In this document: piece by piece, positions 54,729 to 63,439 of the stretch
Numbering within the stretch: position 1 is the stretch's first letter
How the letters are laid out: every line of letters begins with the position of its first letter
Source: Streptomyces cinnamoneus
Lineage (GTDB): Bacteria > Actinomycetota > Actinomycetes > Streptomycetales > Streptomycetaceae
DNA length: 64,000 nucleotides
Assembly (NCBI RefSeq): GCF_014650495.1
Contig: NZ_BMVB01000009.1
Location: forward strand, 186,001-250,000
Direction of reading: 5' to 3'
Notes under the pieces: generated by a model
Database searches by the model: none
What the model was told of the DNA's origin: nothing
What the model saw: the letters and a program-made list of their open reading frames with translations, nothing else
Translations under genes and position numbers: made by a program

Positions 54729-55829
54729 TCAGAGCCGCTTGGCGCTGCGCAGCCCGGCCGCGTAGAAGCCGTTGCCGTCCAGACGGGCGGTGCCGCCCTT
54801 GTCGCCGAAGGTGGGGCCGTTGGCCTCCTCGCGGCTGGAGACGAAGCGGGGCTTGCCGTCGGTGTCCAGGCCCAGGTAGATCCCGACGTGGTCGAGGCGG
54901 TCCCCGGTACGCCGGTCGATCTTGAAGAAGACCAGGTCGCCCGGCTGGAGCCGGTCGATGCCCGCCGGCCGCTTGTCCGTCAGCTCCAGCACCGGCACGC
55001 CGGGGGAGAAGCGGGCCATGCCGTTGGCGGTGCGGGGCAGCCCGTCGCCCTTGGCGTCCTTGCCCAGCAGCGGGTAGCGGGCGCGGTAGCCGTAGACCGT
55101 GCGGACGAAGCCCGAGCAGTCCATGGCGCGCAGCCGCTGCGGCTCGGGGCGTTCGACGGTGCCGTCGCGGAACGTGTACGGGATGCCCAGGTAGTCGTAG
55201 AAGTCCGACTGCTCCAGGCGCAGGTCGCCGGCGACCGAGCCGCTCGGGTTGAGCGGGCCGAACTGGGCGTCGCCCGCGTAGGCCAGCCCCCGGGCGTCCT
55301 TCTTCACGGGCGCGCCGTCCAGGTACTCCATCGAGATGGCGAGGATGTCCGGGTCCTTGCTGCCCAGGCTCCTGTCGAACCACTCCTTGAACCAGGAGCC
55401 CTTCTCCGCGCCCTCCTTCCACGCCTCCGGCAGCAGCCGCACCCAGCTGTCGGTGACCACCTTCGCCGAGGTGAACTTGGCCTCGGCGAAGGTACGGCTG
55501 GGGCCGGTGAGCACGGCGGTACGGGCGTTGTCGGTGAAGGTGGCCAGCACGCCGCCGTCGGCGGAGCGCACGACGGTGCGGGCGGGGTTGGTCAGCCGCT
55601 CGAAGCGGCGCTCGCCCGCCGGTACGGCCCGGCCGGCGGAGGCACCGGCGCCCACGGACTCGACCGGCGGTGCCGTCCCCTGCTGCTTCTCGCGCAGCTC
55701 CACGGTCAGGTAGGCGCTGGTGCCGAGCAGGCCGAGCACGACCAGCGTCTGCAGCGCGCGGCGGCCGCCCGCGCCACCGGCCCCCTTGCGGGCCCTCGGC
55801 TTCTTGCGGTCCGTCGACTTCCGGGACAT
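54729..55829 (-). CDS. NlpC/P60-family membrane-anchored hydrolase
   Basis: 366 residues. A basic N-terminus and one membrane helix (about 26-44), an N-terminal domain of about 180 residues, then an NlpC/P60 catalytic core. The Cys is in MDCSGFVRTVYGY, the His in LDHVGIYLG, and GDLVFFKI is the usual segment between them. Such enzymes cut gamma-D-glutamyl bonds in peptidoglycan. Last gene of an operon with pgsB and pgsC, where it might trim or release gamma-linked polyglutamate; that substrate is an inference. Confidence 0.85.
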   Translation of the reverse strand: MSRKSTDRKKPRARKGAGGAGGRRALQTLVVLGLLGTSAYLTVELREKQQGTAPPVESVGAGASAGRAVPAGERRFERLTNPARTVVRSADGGVLATFTDNARTAVLTGPSRTFAEAKFTSAKVVTDSWVRLLPEAWKEGAEKGSWFKEWFDRSLGSKDPDILAISMEYLDGAPVKKDARGLAYAGDAQFGPLNPSGSVAGDLRLEQSDFYDYLGIPYTFRDGTVERPEPQRLRAMDCSGFVRTVYGYRARYPLLGKDAKGDGLPRTANGMARFSPGVPVLELTDKRPAGIDRLQPGDLVFFKIDRRTGDRLDHVGIYLGLDTDGKPRFVSSREEANGPTFGDKGGTARLDGNGFYAAGLRSAKRL

Positions 55830-55854
55830 GGATCTGCGCTCCGTGGTGGCGGGG

Positions 55855-56337
55855 TCAGGCGGTGGGCATGAAGCCGAGCAGGATGCCGGCGGTCAGGACG
55901 ACGTAGTTGGCGAGCGACACCGTGCCGGTGGCCAGCAGGGTGGCGCCCCGCGGCTGGCGGACCAGCTGATAGGCGATCAGACCGGGGACGATGAAGCCGA
56001 GGGTCTGGTTGGCGTACATCAGCGGGAACTGCTGCTGGAGGATGACGTAGAGCGTCGCCTGCAGCACCACGCCGGTCAGCACGACGGCCGCGAACAGGCG
56101 CTTGCCGTACAGGATGACGTAGCGCTGCAGCAGCAGCGTCCCCAGGTACGTCAGCACGGTGATGCCGACGACCATCGCCGCCCGCTGCAGGTCCTCGACG
56201 AGGGTGAGGGCCAGCCAGCCCGGCGTGATCATGCCGCCGGGGGAGAGGTTGGTCGTCAGGTAGCAGACCAGGGAGAACAGCAGGCCCAGGGCGATCCCGA
56301 TGGCGGCGATCTCCGGAGTGAGGACGGCGGGGATCAA
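55855..56337 (-). CDS. pgsC: PgsC/CapC-like poly-gamma-glutamate biosynthesis membrane protein
   Basis: 160 residues from a TTG at 56337, which overlaps the pgsB stop (TTGA) and has AGGAG 8 bases upstream. About five membrane helices; LTPEIAAIGIALGLLFSLVC and NLSPGGMITPGWLAL match the conserved start of PgsC/CapC. It forms a membrane complex with PgsB that makes or exports poly-gamma-glutamate. 26 bases separate it from the hydrolase gene. Confidence 0.85.
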   Translation of the reverse strand: MIPAVLTPEIAAIGIALGLLFSLVCYLTTNLSPGGMITPGWLALTLVEDLQRAAMVVGITVLTYLGTLLLQRYVILYGKRLFAAVVLTGVVLQATLYVILQQQFPLMYANQTLGFIVPGLIAYQLVRQPRGATLLATGTVSLANYVVLTAGILLGFMPTA

Positions 56338-57602
56338 CGGAAGTCTCCTGTGGTCTCTATGTACGTCGGGACGTACACCGGGGGCTCCTCCGGCTGCTTT
56401 GACTGCTGTGTCTGTGGCGTCTCGTCCGCGGGCAGCTCGGCCAGCCGCTCCAGCAGCAGCTCGCCCTGGCCGTGGATGTTGCCGATGGCGATCAGCGAGG
56501 CGCCGGGGCCCAGCCGGTCCAGGATCTCCCGCTCCAGCTCGGCGGCGTCGCGACGGTCGCCGCCGAGGTCGACGATGCGGTCGCGCCACTCGGCGGGGAT
56601 CGCATCGGCGGCGCTCTTCGTCGGGTGGCCGATCAGGAAGACCGATTCCGGGGCGAGCCGGGGGATCAGCTCGCCCATCTGGCCGTTGCGCTCGACCCGG
56701 TCGGGGCGGCAGTTGATCAGGACGTGCAGCGGTCGCTCGATCGCGCCGAGGCTCAGCAGCTGCTCGACGTTCATCAGCGTCGACTCGGGGTCGTTGGCCG
56801 CGAAGATGTTGGCGAAGCGGAACGGCATGCCCTCGGGGGTGAGGTAGCGCTCCACGGACAGCACGCCGGGGTCCGGCGGCGCGTCGTACATCCCCTGCAG
56901 GGCGGTCGCCCGGTCGACGCCCAGCAGCTCGGCGACGGCGAGCGCGATGGCGACGTTCTCCTTGAAGGTGAACCAGCTGAAGCCGCGCAGCTCCGCGTCG
57001 CTGACCGTCTCCGGGTCGACGGCGATCAGCCGGCAGTCGCGCTTGGCGGCCTCCTCGCGCAGGATGTGCAGCCGGTCGCGCTCGGCGGTGACGCAGATGC
57101 CGCCCACCGGCATGGACCGGCTCAGGGAACGGGCCACGTCGTCGAGCGTCGGGCCCATCTCGGCGAGGTGGTCCTCGCGGACGTTGCACAGCACGCCGAT
57201 GGTGGAGCGGATCAGCTTGGTCTGGTTGACCTCCTGCAGCGCCGGCATGACGGCCATGCACTCGATCACCAGGGCGTGCGGGCGGTAGGCGGCGGCGCGC
57301 CGCACGATGCCGATCTGCTCGACGACGTTGGCGATGCCGAACTTGCGGTAGACGGGCTCCTCGGTGGCGTCCGGGTGGATGAAGCGGGCCGCGGTGCCGG
57401 TGGTCTTGGCGACCGTGACCAGCCCGCCGCCGCGCAGCGCGCCCGCGCACAGCCGGGTGATGGAGCTCTTGCCGCGGATGCCGTTGACGAGCACCCGGGT
57501 GGGGATGAGGTCCAGGTTGGTGAAGTGGCGGCGCTGTTCGACGATCCCGGCGACCAGCACGACGGCGCAGCAGATCACGAGGACCGTGTAGAGGAAGAGC
57601 AC
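56334..57602 (-). CDS. pgsB: PgsB/CapB-like poly-gamma-glutamate synthase
   Basis: 422 residues from the GTG at 57602. N-terminal membrane helix, then a Mur-ligase-like ATPase: nucleotide loop VNGIRGKSSITRLCAGAL, VIECMAVMPALQEVNQ, NVREDHLAEMGPTLDDVA and HVLINCRPDRVERNGQM. PgsB activates glutamate with ATP and adds it through gamma-carboxyl links. Slightly longer than the Bacillus enzyme, with an extra tail (QTQQSKQPEEPP). Coupled to pgsC; starts 4 bases after the HAMP gene. Confidence 0.9.
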   Translation of the reverse strand: MLFLYTVLVICCAVVLVAGIVEQRRHFTNLDLIPTRVLVNGIRGKSSITRLCAGALRGGGLVTVAKTTGTAARFIHPDATEEPVYRKFGIANVVEQIGIVRRAAAYRPHALVIECMAVMPALQEVNQTKLIRSTIGVLCNVREDHLAEMGPTLDDVARSLSRSMPVGGICVTAERDRLHILREEAAKRDCRLIAVDPETVSDAELRGFSWFTFKENVAIALAVAELLGVDRATALQGMYDAPPDPGVLSVERYLTPEGMPFRFANIFAANDPESTLMNVEQLLSLGAIERPLHVLINCRPDRVERNGQMGELIPRLAPESVFLIGHPTKSAADAIPAEWRDRIVDLGGDRRDAAELEREILDRLGPGASLIAIGNIHGQGELLLERLAELPADETPQTQQSKQPEEPPVYVPTYIETTGDFR

Positions 57603-57606
57603 GTGG

Positions 57607-59862
57607 TCAGTTCCTTCCGGAGGGTCGCGCCAGGCGCTGCCGGATCAGCTCCAGGTTCCGTACGACGGCGCCGACCTCGTCGTGGTGCTGGGGGAAGAGC
57701 ACGGTCCTCCGGTCGCCGCCGGCCAGCGCCTCGGCCCGGTCGGCGAGGGCGCGCAGCGGGCGGACGACGACGATGTGCAGCCAGCCCAGGCAGGCCACGG
57801 CGGCGCTCACGCCGAGCAGCCCGGCGAGCATGGTGCGCCGCTGCGCGGTGTACTCGGGCAGCTCCAGCCACGAGGTCGGCTGGGAGCTGACGACCTGCCA
57901 GTCCAGGTCGCGGACCGCTCCGCCGCCGGTGAAGGGCGCGGCGGCCGCGATGTCGGAGGAGCCGCCCGCGCGGTGCAGGGTGGCGGTGCCGGTGGTCCTC
58001 CCGTCGTGCTTGCGGGCGGTGTCCGCGAGGGCGTCGAGGTGGCCGGAGGGCAGGGCGGAGAAGGCCCGGAAGCCGTGGTTGCGGTCGGCCGCGAGGATGC
58101 GGTTCTCCTTGTCGACGAGCCAGACCTGGCCGAGGCCGGGCCGGGTGACCATCGAGATCAGGAACTGCGTGTCGTACTCGCCGACCACGGCCCGGCCCCC
58201 GGCCCCGGGCACGGCCGCGTAGGCGGCGACCGCGGGTTCCTTGCCGGAGGTGGTGAGCTGGGCGACGCCGTCCGCGCGGGGCGGCTTGCCGGCCGGGTGG
58301 CGGGGGGAGTCACCGGCGCGGGAGAGGACCTCCCCCTTGCCGTCGATCACATAGACCGAGCGGTAGCGGCCGTGCTCGCGCAGCGTCCTCTCCAGGACGG
58401 CCCGGTCGGCGGCCGCCCGGTCCTTGCCGTCCGCGGGGGCCGCATCGCCCGTGCGGGCGCCCGCGGCGAAGGTCTGCGCGACCGAGGCCACGTCCGCCCA
58501 GCCCTCGTTGAGCGCCTTGCGCACCCGGTCGGAGGCGGTGTCGGTACGGCGGCGCTGGTCGTCGACGAGCTGCCGGGGCACGGAGACGCTGCCCCCGGGC
58601 CGGTTGAGGAAGAGCAGCAGCGGCGCCGCCCAGGCGAGCAGGACCAGGGCGCACACCACGACCGTGGAGCGCGTGCCGAAGCCGCCGCGCGCCCGCCCGG
58701 CGCGGGTGGGGCGGCCGCCGAGCAGCTGGCCGCGCAGGCTCTCCAGGGCGGCACCGGTCCGGGCGGCCTCCCTGCCCTTGAAGCGGCGCACCGGCCGGTC
58801 CAGATCCCCGCGCGCGAGCCTGCGGCTCTCCAGGTACAGCCGCAGCAGCGGCTGCTGGATCGTGCGCAGCAGCACCCACACCACCAGCACGGCCAGGACG
58901 AGCAGGATGCCCGCGGCGGCCAGGCCGAACGTCTGGGTGCGCACCGCCGTGGGGTCGCCGGTGACCTTGACCGAGGTGATCACCGAGAGGCCGAGGGCGC
59001 CGGCCGCACTGCTCTCGCCGGGGGCCCGGCCGGCGGCGGCGTAGCCCACGACAGTCCGCGCGTCGCCGCGGCGCTCGCCCATGAGGTGGCCGCTGGCGCC
59101 GGGGTGACCGCCGGCGGCCTCGGGCGTCTTCGCGGACTCCGCGGCGGCGGTCCTGCGGGCCTCGCGGGCCCAGGACTTACGGGCCACGGAGGGGCCGTCG
59201 CTGGCCAGGACGGTGCCGGCGGAGTCGACGACCAGCAGGGAGCGGTCCTCGTCGGCCGAGATGCCCGGAACGTTCAGGGTGCCGGAGGCGACGAGCAGCC
59301 GGGTGCCCTCGCCGCCGCGCAGCGCGGTGACGACGAGCATCCGGGTCTCGCCGGACGGCAGCTTCACCAGGCGCGGCCCGAGGATGCCGTCCTTGTCGTC
59401 CTTGGCGCCGCCGCTGTCGCCGGTCTTTGCGGCAGGGCCCTTGAGGACGGTGGCGAGGGGGATGTTCTCGCCGCGCGCGGCGAGCAGGGTGCCCCCCGCG
59501 GGGTCGACGACGGCGGTGCCGCGCCACTTGTTGTAGACCTTGCCGAGGCTGTCCAGAACGGTGTCGGGCGCGGCGGACCCGGTGCCGCTGAACTGGGCGG
59601 CGGCGCGTTCGAGGTCGGTGATGCTCTCGTCGAGGGACGCCCGCAGGGACAGGGCGCCGTCCTCCGCGACGTGCTGCTGCGAGGTGAGGACGGCCGTGTC
59701 GGCGGCCGTGTCGCCGCGGTCGCCGAGCAGCAGCGCCGTCGTGCCCGCCACCGCCAGCAGCAGCGCGAGCAGGGCCGCTATCGGGGGCCGCGCGCCGCCC
59801 AGCAGGGGCATGTCGGCGCGGCGGCGGGCCTTGCGTCGGCGCGGGCCGCGCGGAGCGGGCAA
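57607..59862 (-). CDS. Membrane protein with two HAMP-like regions and two extracytoplasmic sensor domains
   Basis: 751 residues from a TTG at 59862 with AGAGGA 6 bases upstream; the next ATG (59811) has no ribosome-binding site. Layout: basic N-terminus, membrane helix, Cache-like domain (DESITDLERAAAQFSGTG onwards), membrane helix, HAMP-like region (LRLYLESRRLARGDLDRPV), then a second set: helix, Cache-like domain (RYRSVYVIDGKGEVLSRAG), helix, HAMP (RPLRALADRAEALAGGD). No kinase or cyclase output domain follows. First gene of the pgsB-pgsC-hydrolase operon, so it may sense the envelope or organise the polymer machine. Confidence 0.8.
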   Translation of the reverse strand: MPAPRGPRRRKARRRADMPLLGGARPPIAALLALLLAVAGTTALLLGDRGDTAADTAVLTSQQHVAEDGALSLRASLDESITDLERAAAQFSGTGSAAPDTVLDSLGKVYNKWRGTAVVDPAGGTLLAARGENIPLATVLKGPAAKTGDSGGAKDDKDGILGPRLVKLPSGETRMLVVTALRGGEGTRLLVASGTLNVPGISADEDRSLLVVDSAGTVLASDGPSVARKSWAREARRTAAAESAKTPEAAGGHPGASGHLMGERRGDARTVVGYAAAGRAPGESSAAGALGLSVITSVKVTGDPTAVRTQTFGLAAAGILLVLAVLVVWVLLRTIQQPLLRLYLESRRLARGDLDRPVRRFKGREAARTGAALESLRGQLLGGRPTRAGRARGGFGTRSTVVVCALVLLAWAAPLLLFLNRPGGSVSVPRQLVDDQRRRTDTASDRVRKALNEGWADVASVAQTFAAGARTGDAAPADGKDRAAADRAVLERTLREHGRYRSVYVIDGKGEVLSRAGDSPRHPAGKPPRADGVAQLTTSGKEPAVAAYAAVPGAGGRAVVGEYDTQFLISMVTRPGLGQVWLVDKENRILAADRNHGFRAFSALPSGHLDALADTARKHDGRTTGTATLHRAGGSSDIAAAAPFTGGGAVRDLDWQVVSSQPTSWLELPEYTAQRRTMLAGLLGVSAAVACLGWLHIVVVRPLRALADRAEALAGGDRRTVLFPQHHDEVGAVVRNLELIRQRLARPSGRN

Positions 59863-60157
59863 CGGTCTTCCTCTCGGTGGCGGCGCTGGGCATGCCGGGA
59901 CACCGGGGACCTGAACTGTCTGCCGCACTGCGCATGCGTAAAACGTGGGAAGTCTAGGGAAAATCGAAAGAATTACCAAAAGAGGCCGAGCGGTCTTGAT
60001 CGCAATTCCCCTGCTTTACCGAATCAATTCCAAGATCGATTGGCGCCGCAATCCGCCCATTTCCCGCCCTCAATTGCGTGCGATCTCTGCGCGCGGGAGC
60101 GTAGACGGACGATTCGGGCGTGCCGGCGAGGGGGATTCGCCGGGTATTTTTGCCGGC
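59863..60157. other. A/T-rich divergent promoter region
   Basis: Between the HAMP gene and the lipoprotein gene. The stretch at about 59935-60065 is distinctly richer in A and T than its surroundings, as promoters here tend to be. No gene seen. Specific boxes could not be assigned. Confidence 0.5.
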
Positions 60158-61180
60158 ATGAAGCTCATGCCCGCCCTTGCCGCTCCCCTGAGGCCCGTGC
60201 TGGTCGGCGCGGTGGCACTGGCGCTGGTCGGCGGGGCCGTCGCCTGCGCCCGGCCGGGCGTACAGGGCACCGCGGGCAGCCGGCCCCTCGACCGCGGCGC
60301 GGGCGGCGACCGCGGCACGCCGCCGGTCCCCGGCACGTCCGTCGACCTCGCCCGGCGGATCACGAGCTTCACCGATCGCATCAATCAGGACGGTCGGTAC
60401 CGGATTCCCGCCGCGCACGACCGGCGGGCCGTCGCCGACGGCGTGCGCCTGTTCCTGGACGGCGACCGGGCCGGCGCCGAGCAGACGCTGGCCACCGCGG
60501 GCTACACCGTGCGGACCCTGGTCGACCAGCCCGGCGGAGGGCAGTACGCCGAGATCGCCGACGCCACCGTCGACGGCGAGACCGCCCGGGGCTGGGGCCG
60601 CGTCTACATCGACCTGCGCGGCCCCGCACGGTGGTCGGTACAGGTGCCGCACCCCACCGCCGACCAGCGCACCGAGCAGCTCGGCATCGGGCTGCTGCGC
60701 GACGTCCGCGGCGGCGTGCTGATCCTGGCGGGCGCCTACCGCACGGTGGGCGACGGCGAGAGCGGCGAGACGGACGCCGCGGACGTCGCCCACCGCTCCG
60801 ACTCGGTCTTCGCCGCCGTCGCCGACGCCCTCGCCGACCGCCGGATGCCCGCCGTCCAGGTGCACGGCTTCGCCGACAGCAGCCTGCCCGACCACGACGT
60901 GGTCGTCTCCCCCGGCAAGGGGAACGCGGGTCTGCCCTCCGCACGGCGGCTCGCCGCCGGCCTGCGGCAGGAGGGATTGCGGGTGTGCGAGGTGTGGCAG
61001 CGGGAGTGCGGCCGGCTGGAGGGCCGCACGAACGTCCAGGGCGACCACGCGGACGCGGTCGGGGTGCCCTTCCTGCACGTGGAGCACAGCCGGCGGGTGC
61101 GGTTCGACGACGGGCTCGTCGCGAAGGCGGTGCGGGCGTTGACTGAGGTCGTCAGCCGGTGGAGCGCAGGGCGCGCGTAG
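60158..61180 (+). CDS. Lipoprotein of unknown function, possible metallohydrolase
   Basis: 340 residues from the ATG at 60158. Signal peptide with a VACA-type lipobox at about residue 29. The C-terminal 200 residues contain VPHPTADQRTEQLGIGL, GGVLILAGAYRTVGDG, DVAHRSDSVFAAVADAL, VQVHGFADSS and FLHVEHSRRVR. The spaced His, Asp and Glu residues look like metal or catalytic ligands. I do not recognise the family firmly. Divergence from a polyglutamate-type operon makes a role in polymer turnover conceivable, but nothing in the sequence proves it. Confidence 0.72.
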   Translation: MKLMPALAAPLRPVLVGAVALALVGGAVACARPGVQGTAGSRPLDRGAGGDRGTPPVPGTSVDLARRITSFTDRINQDGRYRIPAAHDRRAVADGVRLFLDGDRAGAEQTLATAGYTVRTLVDQPGGGQYAEIADATVDGETARGWGRVYIDLRGPARWSVQVPHPTADQRTEQLGIGLLRDVRGGVLILAGAYRTVGDGESGETDAADVAHRSDSVFAAVADALADRRMPAVQVHGFADSSLPDHDVVVSPGKGNAGLPSARRLAAGLRQEGLRVCEVWQRECGRLEGRTNVQGDHADAVGVPFLHVEHSRRVRFDDGLVAKAVRALTEVVSRWSAGRA

Positions 61181-61219
61181 GGGTGAGTTCTCCCCGACCC
61201 CGCCCTTTCACCGTTTCTT

Positions 61220-61272
61220 GTCCTCAAACGCCGGACGGGCTGACAAAGTCAGCCCGTCCGGCGTTTGAGGAC
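61220..61272. terminator. 24-bp-arm hairpin between lipoprotein gene and fadB
   Basis: Perfect 24-base arms (61220-61243 and 61249-61272) with a 5-base loop. The core CCGGACGGGCTGA is a hairpin sequence that recurs between genes in many streptomycetes. Separates convergent genes. Confidence 0.88.
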
Positions 61273-61273
61273 C

Positions 61274-61300
61274 GGGGTCCGGGGCGGAGCCCCGGACCCC
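61274..61300. terminator. Second hairpin before fadB end
   Basis: Perfect 12-base arms (61274-61285 and 61289-61300) with a GGA loop, directly after the previous hairpin and 12 bases from the fadB stop. Confidence 0.8.
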
Positions 61301-61312
61301 TCGCGGCATCCG

Positions 61313-63439
61313 CTACGCGGGAACGCTCGCCACGCCCTCGGCGAGGAAGCGGCGGCCGAGAACGCGCTCGGAGACGCCCTCACGGTCCAGGTACGGCGTG
61401 ACGCCACCCAGGTGGAAGGGCCAGCCGGCGCCCGTGATCAGGCACAGGTCGATGTCCTGCGCCTCGGCGACGACGCCCTCGTCCAGCATCAGGCCGATCT
61501 CCTGCGCGACCGCGTCCAGGACGCGGGCGCGGACCTGCTCCTCCGTCAGGACGGTGTCGCCCTGGACGAGGAGCGCGGCGACCTCGGGGTCCAGCTCCGG
61601 CTTGCCGGAGTCGTAGACGTAGAAGCCGCGCTTGCCGGCCTTGACCACGGCGGCCAGGTTCGGCGAGACCTTGAAGCGGTCGGGGAACGCGCCGGCGAGG
61701 GTCTCGGAGACGTGCAGGCCGATGGCCGGGCCGACCAGCTCCAGCAGGACCAGCGGCGACATCGGCAGGCCGAGCGGCTCGACGGCCTTCTCGGCGGTGG
61801 CCACCGGGGTGCCCTCGTCGATGACGTTCTGGATCTCGCCCATGAAGCGGACCAGGATGCGGTTGACGACGAACGCCGGGGCGTCCTTCACCAGCACCGC
61901 GGTCTTCTTCAGCTTCTTGGCGACGCCGAAGGCCGTGGCCAGCGCGGCGTCGTCGGTCTGCTCGCCGCGCACGATCTCCAGCAGCGGCAGGATCGCGACC
62001 GGGTTGAAGAAGTGGAAGCCCACGACCCGCTCGGGGTGCTTGAGCTTCGAGGCCATCTCGGTGACCGACAGCGAGGAGGTGTTGGTGGCGAGGATGGCGT
62101 GCTCGGGCACGACCGCCTCGACCTCGGCGAACACCTGCTGCTTGACGCCCATCTCCTCGAAGACGGCCTCGATGACGAAGTCCGCGTCGCCGAAGGCGGC
62201 GGCCTTGTCCAGCGAGCCGGTCACCGCGGCCTTGAGGCGGTTGGCCTTGTCCTGGTTGATGCGGCCCTTGAGCAGCAGCTTGTCGATCTCGCCGTGGACG
62301 TAGCCCACGCCCTTGTCGACGCGCTCCTGGTCGATGTCGGTCAGCACGACCGGCACCTCAAGGCGGCGGGCGAACAGCAGCGCCAGCTGGGAGGCCATCA
62401 GACCGGCGCCGACGACGCCGACCTTGTTGACCGGGCGCGCGAGGGACTTGTCCGGGGCGCCGGCGGGGCGCTTGCCGCGCTTCTGCACCAGGTTGAAGGC
62501 GTAGATGCCGCTGCGCAGCTCGCCGCCCATGATCAGGTCCGCGAGGGCCTGGTCCTCGGCGTCGAAGCCCTGGCGCAGGTCGCCGTTCTTGGCGGCGGCG
62601 ATGATGTCCAGCGCGCGGTAGGCGGCCGGGGCCGCACCGTGCACCTTGGAGTCGGCGATGAAGCGGCCGCGCTCGACGGCCTGGTCCCATGCCTCGCCGC
62701 GGTCGATCTCGGTCCGGACGACCTCGGTCTCGCCCTTGAGGACGGAGGCCGTCCACAGCAGCGACTGCTCCAGGAAGTCCGCGCCCTCGAAGAGGGCGTC
62801 GGCGATGCCGAGCTCGAAGACCTGCTTGCCCTTGAGCTGACGGTTCTGGTTGAGCGAGTTCTCGATGATGACCGAGACCGCGCGGTCCGCGCCGATGAGG
62901 TTCGGCAGCAGGGCGCAGCCGCCCCAGCCGGGCACCAGGCCGAGGAAGACCTCGGGCAGGGAGAAGGCGGGGATCGCCTTCGAGACCGTGCGGTAGGTGC
63001 AGTGCAGACCGACCTCGACGCCGCCGCCCATCGCGGCACCGTTGTAGTACGCGAAGGTCGGCACGCCCAGCGACGACAGGCGCTTGAAGACGTCGTGGCC
63101 GCCCTTGCCGATGGCCAGCGCGTCCTCGTGGCGCTTCAGCAGCTCGACGCCCTTGAGGTCGGCGCCGACGGCGAAGATGAACGGCTTGCCGGTGATGCCG
63201 GCGCCCACGATGTCGCCGGCCTTCGCCTCGGCCTCGACCTGGTCGATCGCGGTGTTCAGGTTCGCGAGGGACTTCGGGCCGAAGGTGGTCGGCTTGGTGT
63301 GGTCGAAGCCGTTGTCCAGCGTGATGAGCGCGAAGCGCCCGGCGCCGGGGAGGTCGAGGTGGCGCACGTGCGCCTGGGTGACGACCTCGTCGGGGAACAG
63401 CTCGGCCGCGCCCTTCAGGAGCTCAGCGGTGGTGCTCAC
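61313..63439 (-). CDS. fadB: Fatty acid oxidation complex alpha subunit (enoyl-CoA hydratase/3-hydroxyacyl-CoA dehydrogenase)
   Basis: 708 residues from the GTG at 63439 (GGAGG 6 bases upstream). The N-terminal crotonase half has GAGITGKPFIFAVGADLKG, YYNGAAMGGGVEVGLHC and FSLPEVFLGLVPGWGG (oxyanion Gly and catalytic Glu region). The C-terminal half is an NAD-dependent dehydrogenase: VGVVGAGLMASQLA, NTSSLSVTEMA, VGFHFFNPVAILPLLEIV with the catalytic His. Carries out the middle two steps of beta-oxidation. Its start overlaps the fadA stop, the usual FadA-FadB pairing. Confidence 0.95.
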   Translation of the reverse strand: MSTTAELLKGAAELFPDEVVTQAHVRHLDLPGAGRFALITLDNGFDHTKPTTFGPKSLANLNTAIDQVEAEAKAGDIVGAGITGKPFIFAVGADLKGVELLKRHEDALAIGKGGHDVFKRLSSLGVPTFAYYNGAAMGGGVEVGLHCTYRTVSKAIPAFSLPEVFLGLVPGWGGCALLPNLIGADRAVSVIIENSLNQNRQLKGKQVFELGIADALFEGADFLEQSLLWTASVLKGETEVVRTEIDRGEAWDQAVERGRFIADSKVHGAAPAAYRALDIIAAAKNGDLRQGFDAEDQALADLIMGGELRSGIYAFNLVQKRGKRPAGAPDKSLARPVNKVGVVGAGLMASQLALLFARRLEVPVVLTDIDQERVDKGVGYVHGEIDKLLLKGRINQDKANRLKAAVTGSLDKAAAFGDADFVIEAVFEEMGVKQQVFAEVEAVVPEHAILATNTSSLSVTEMASKLKHPERVVGFHFFNPVAILPLLEIVRGEQTDDAALATAFGVAKKLKKTAVLVKDAPAFVVNRILVRFMGEIQNVIDEGTPVATAEKAVEPLGLPMSPLVLLELVGPAIGLHVSETLAGAFPDRFKVSPNLAAVVKAGKRGFYVYDSGKPELDPEVAALLVQGDTVLTEEQVRARVLDAVAQEIGLMLDEGVVAEAQDIDLCLITGAGWPFHLGGVTPYLDREGVSERVLGRRFLAEGVASVPA

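Noticed and set aside
57682..61146. Open frame of 1,154 codons on the plus strand across the HAMP gene
   Set aside because: Shadow of high third-position GC in the minus-strand gene; it even crosses the A/T-rich promoter region and the start of the lipoprotein gene in a different frame.
61220..61300. Terminal inverted repeats of an insertion sequence
   Set aside because: Two adjacent perfect hairpins between convergent genes, with no transposase nearby; the core sequence is a common Streptomyces intergenic hairpin.
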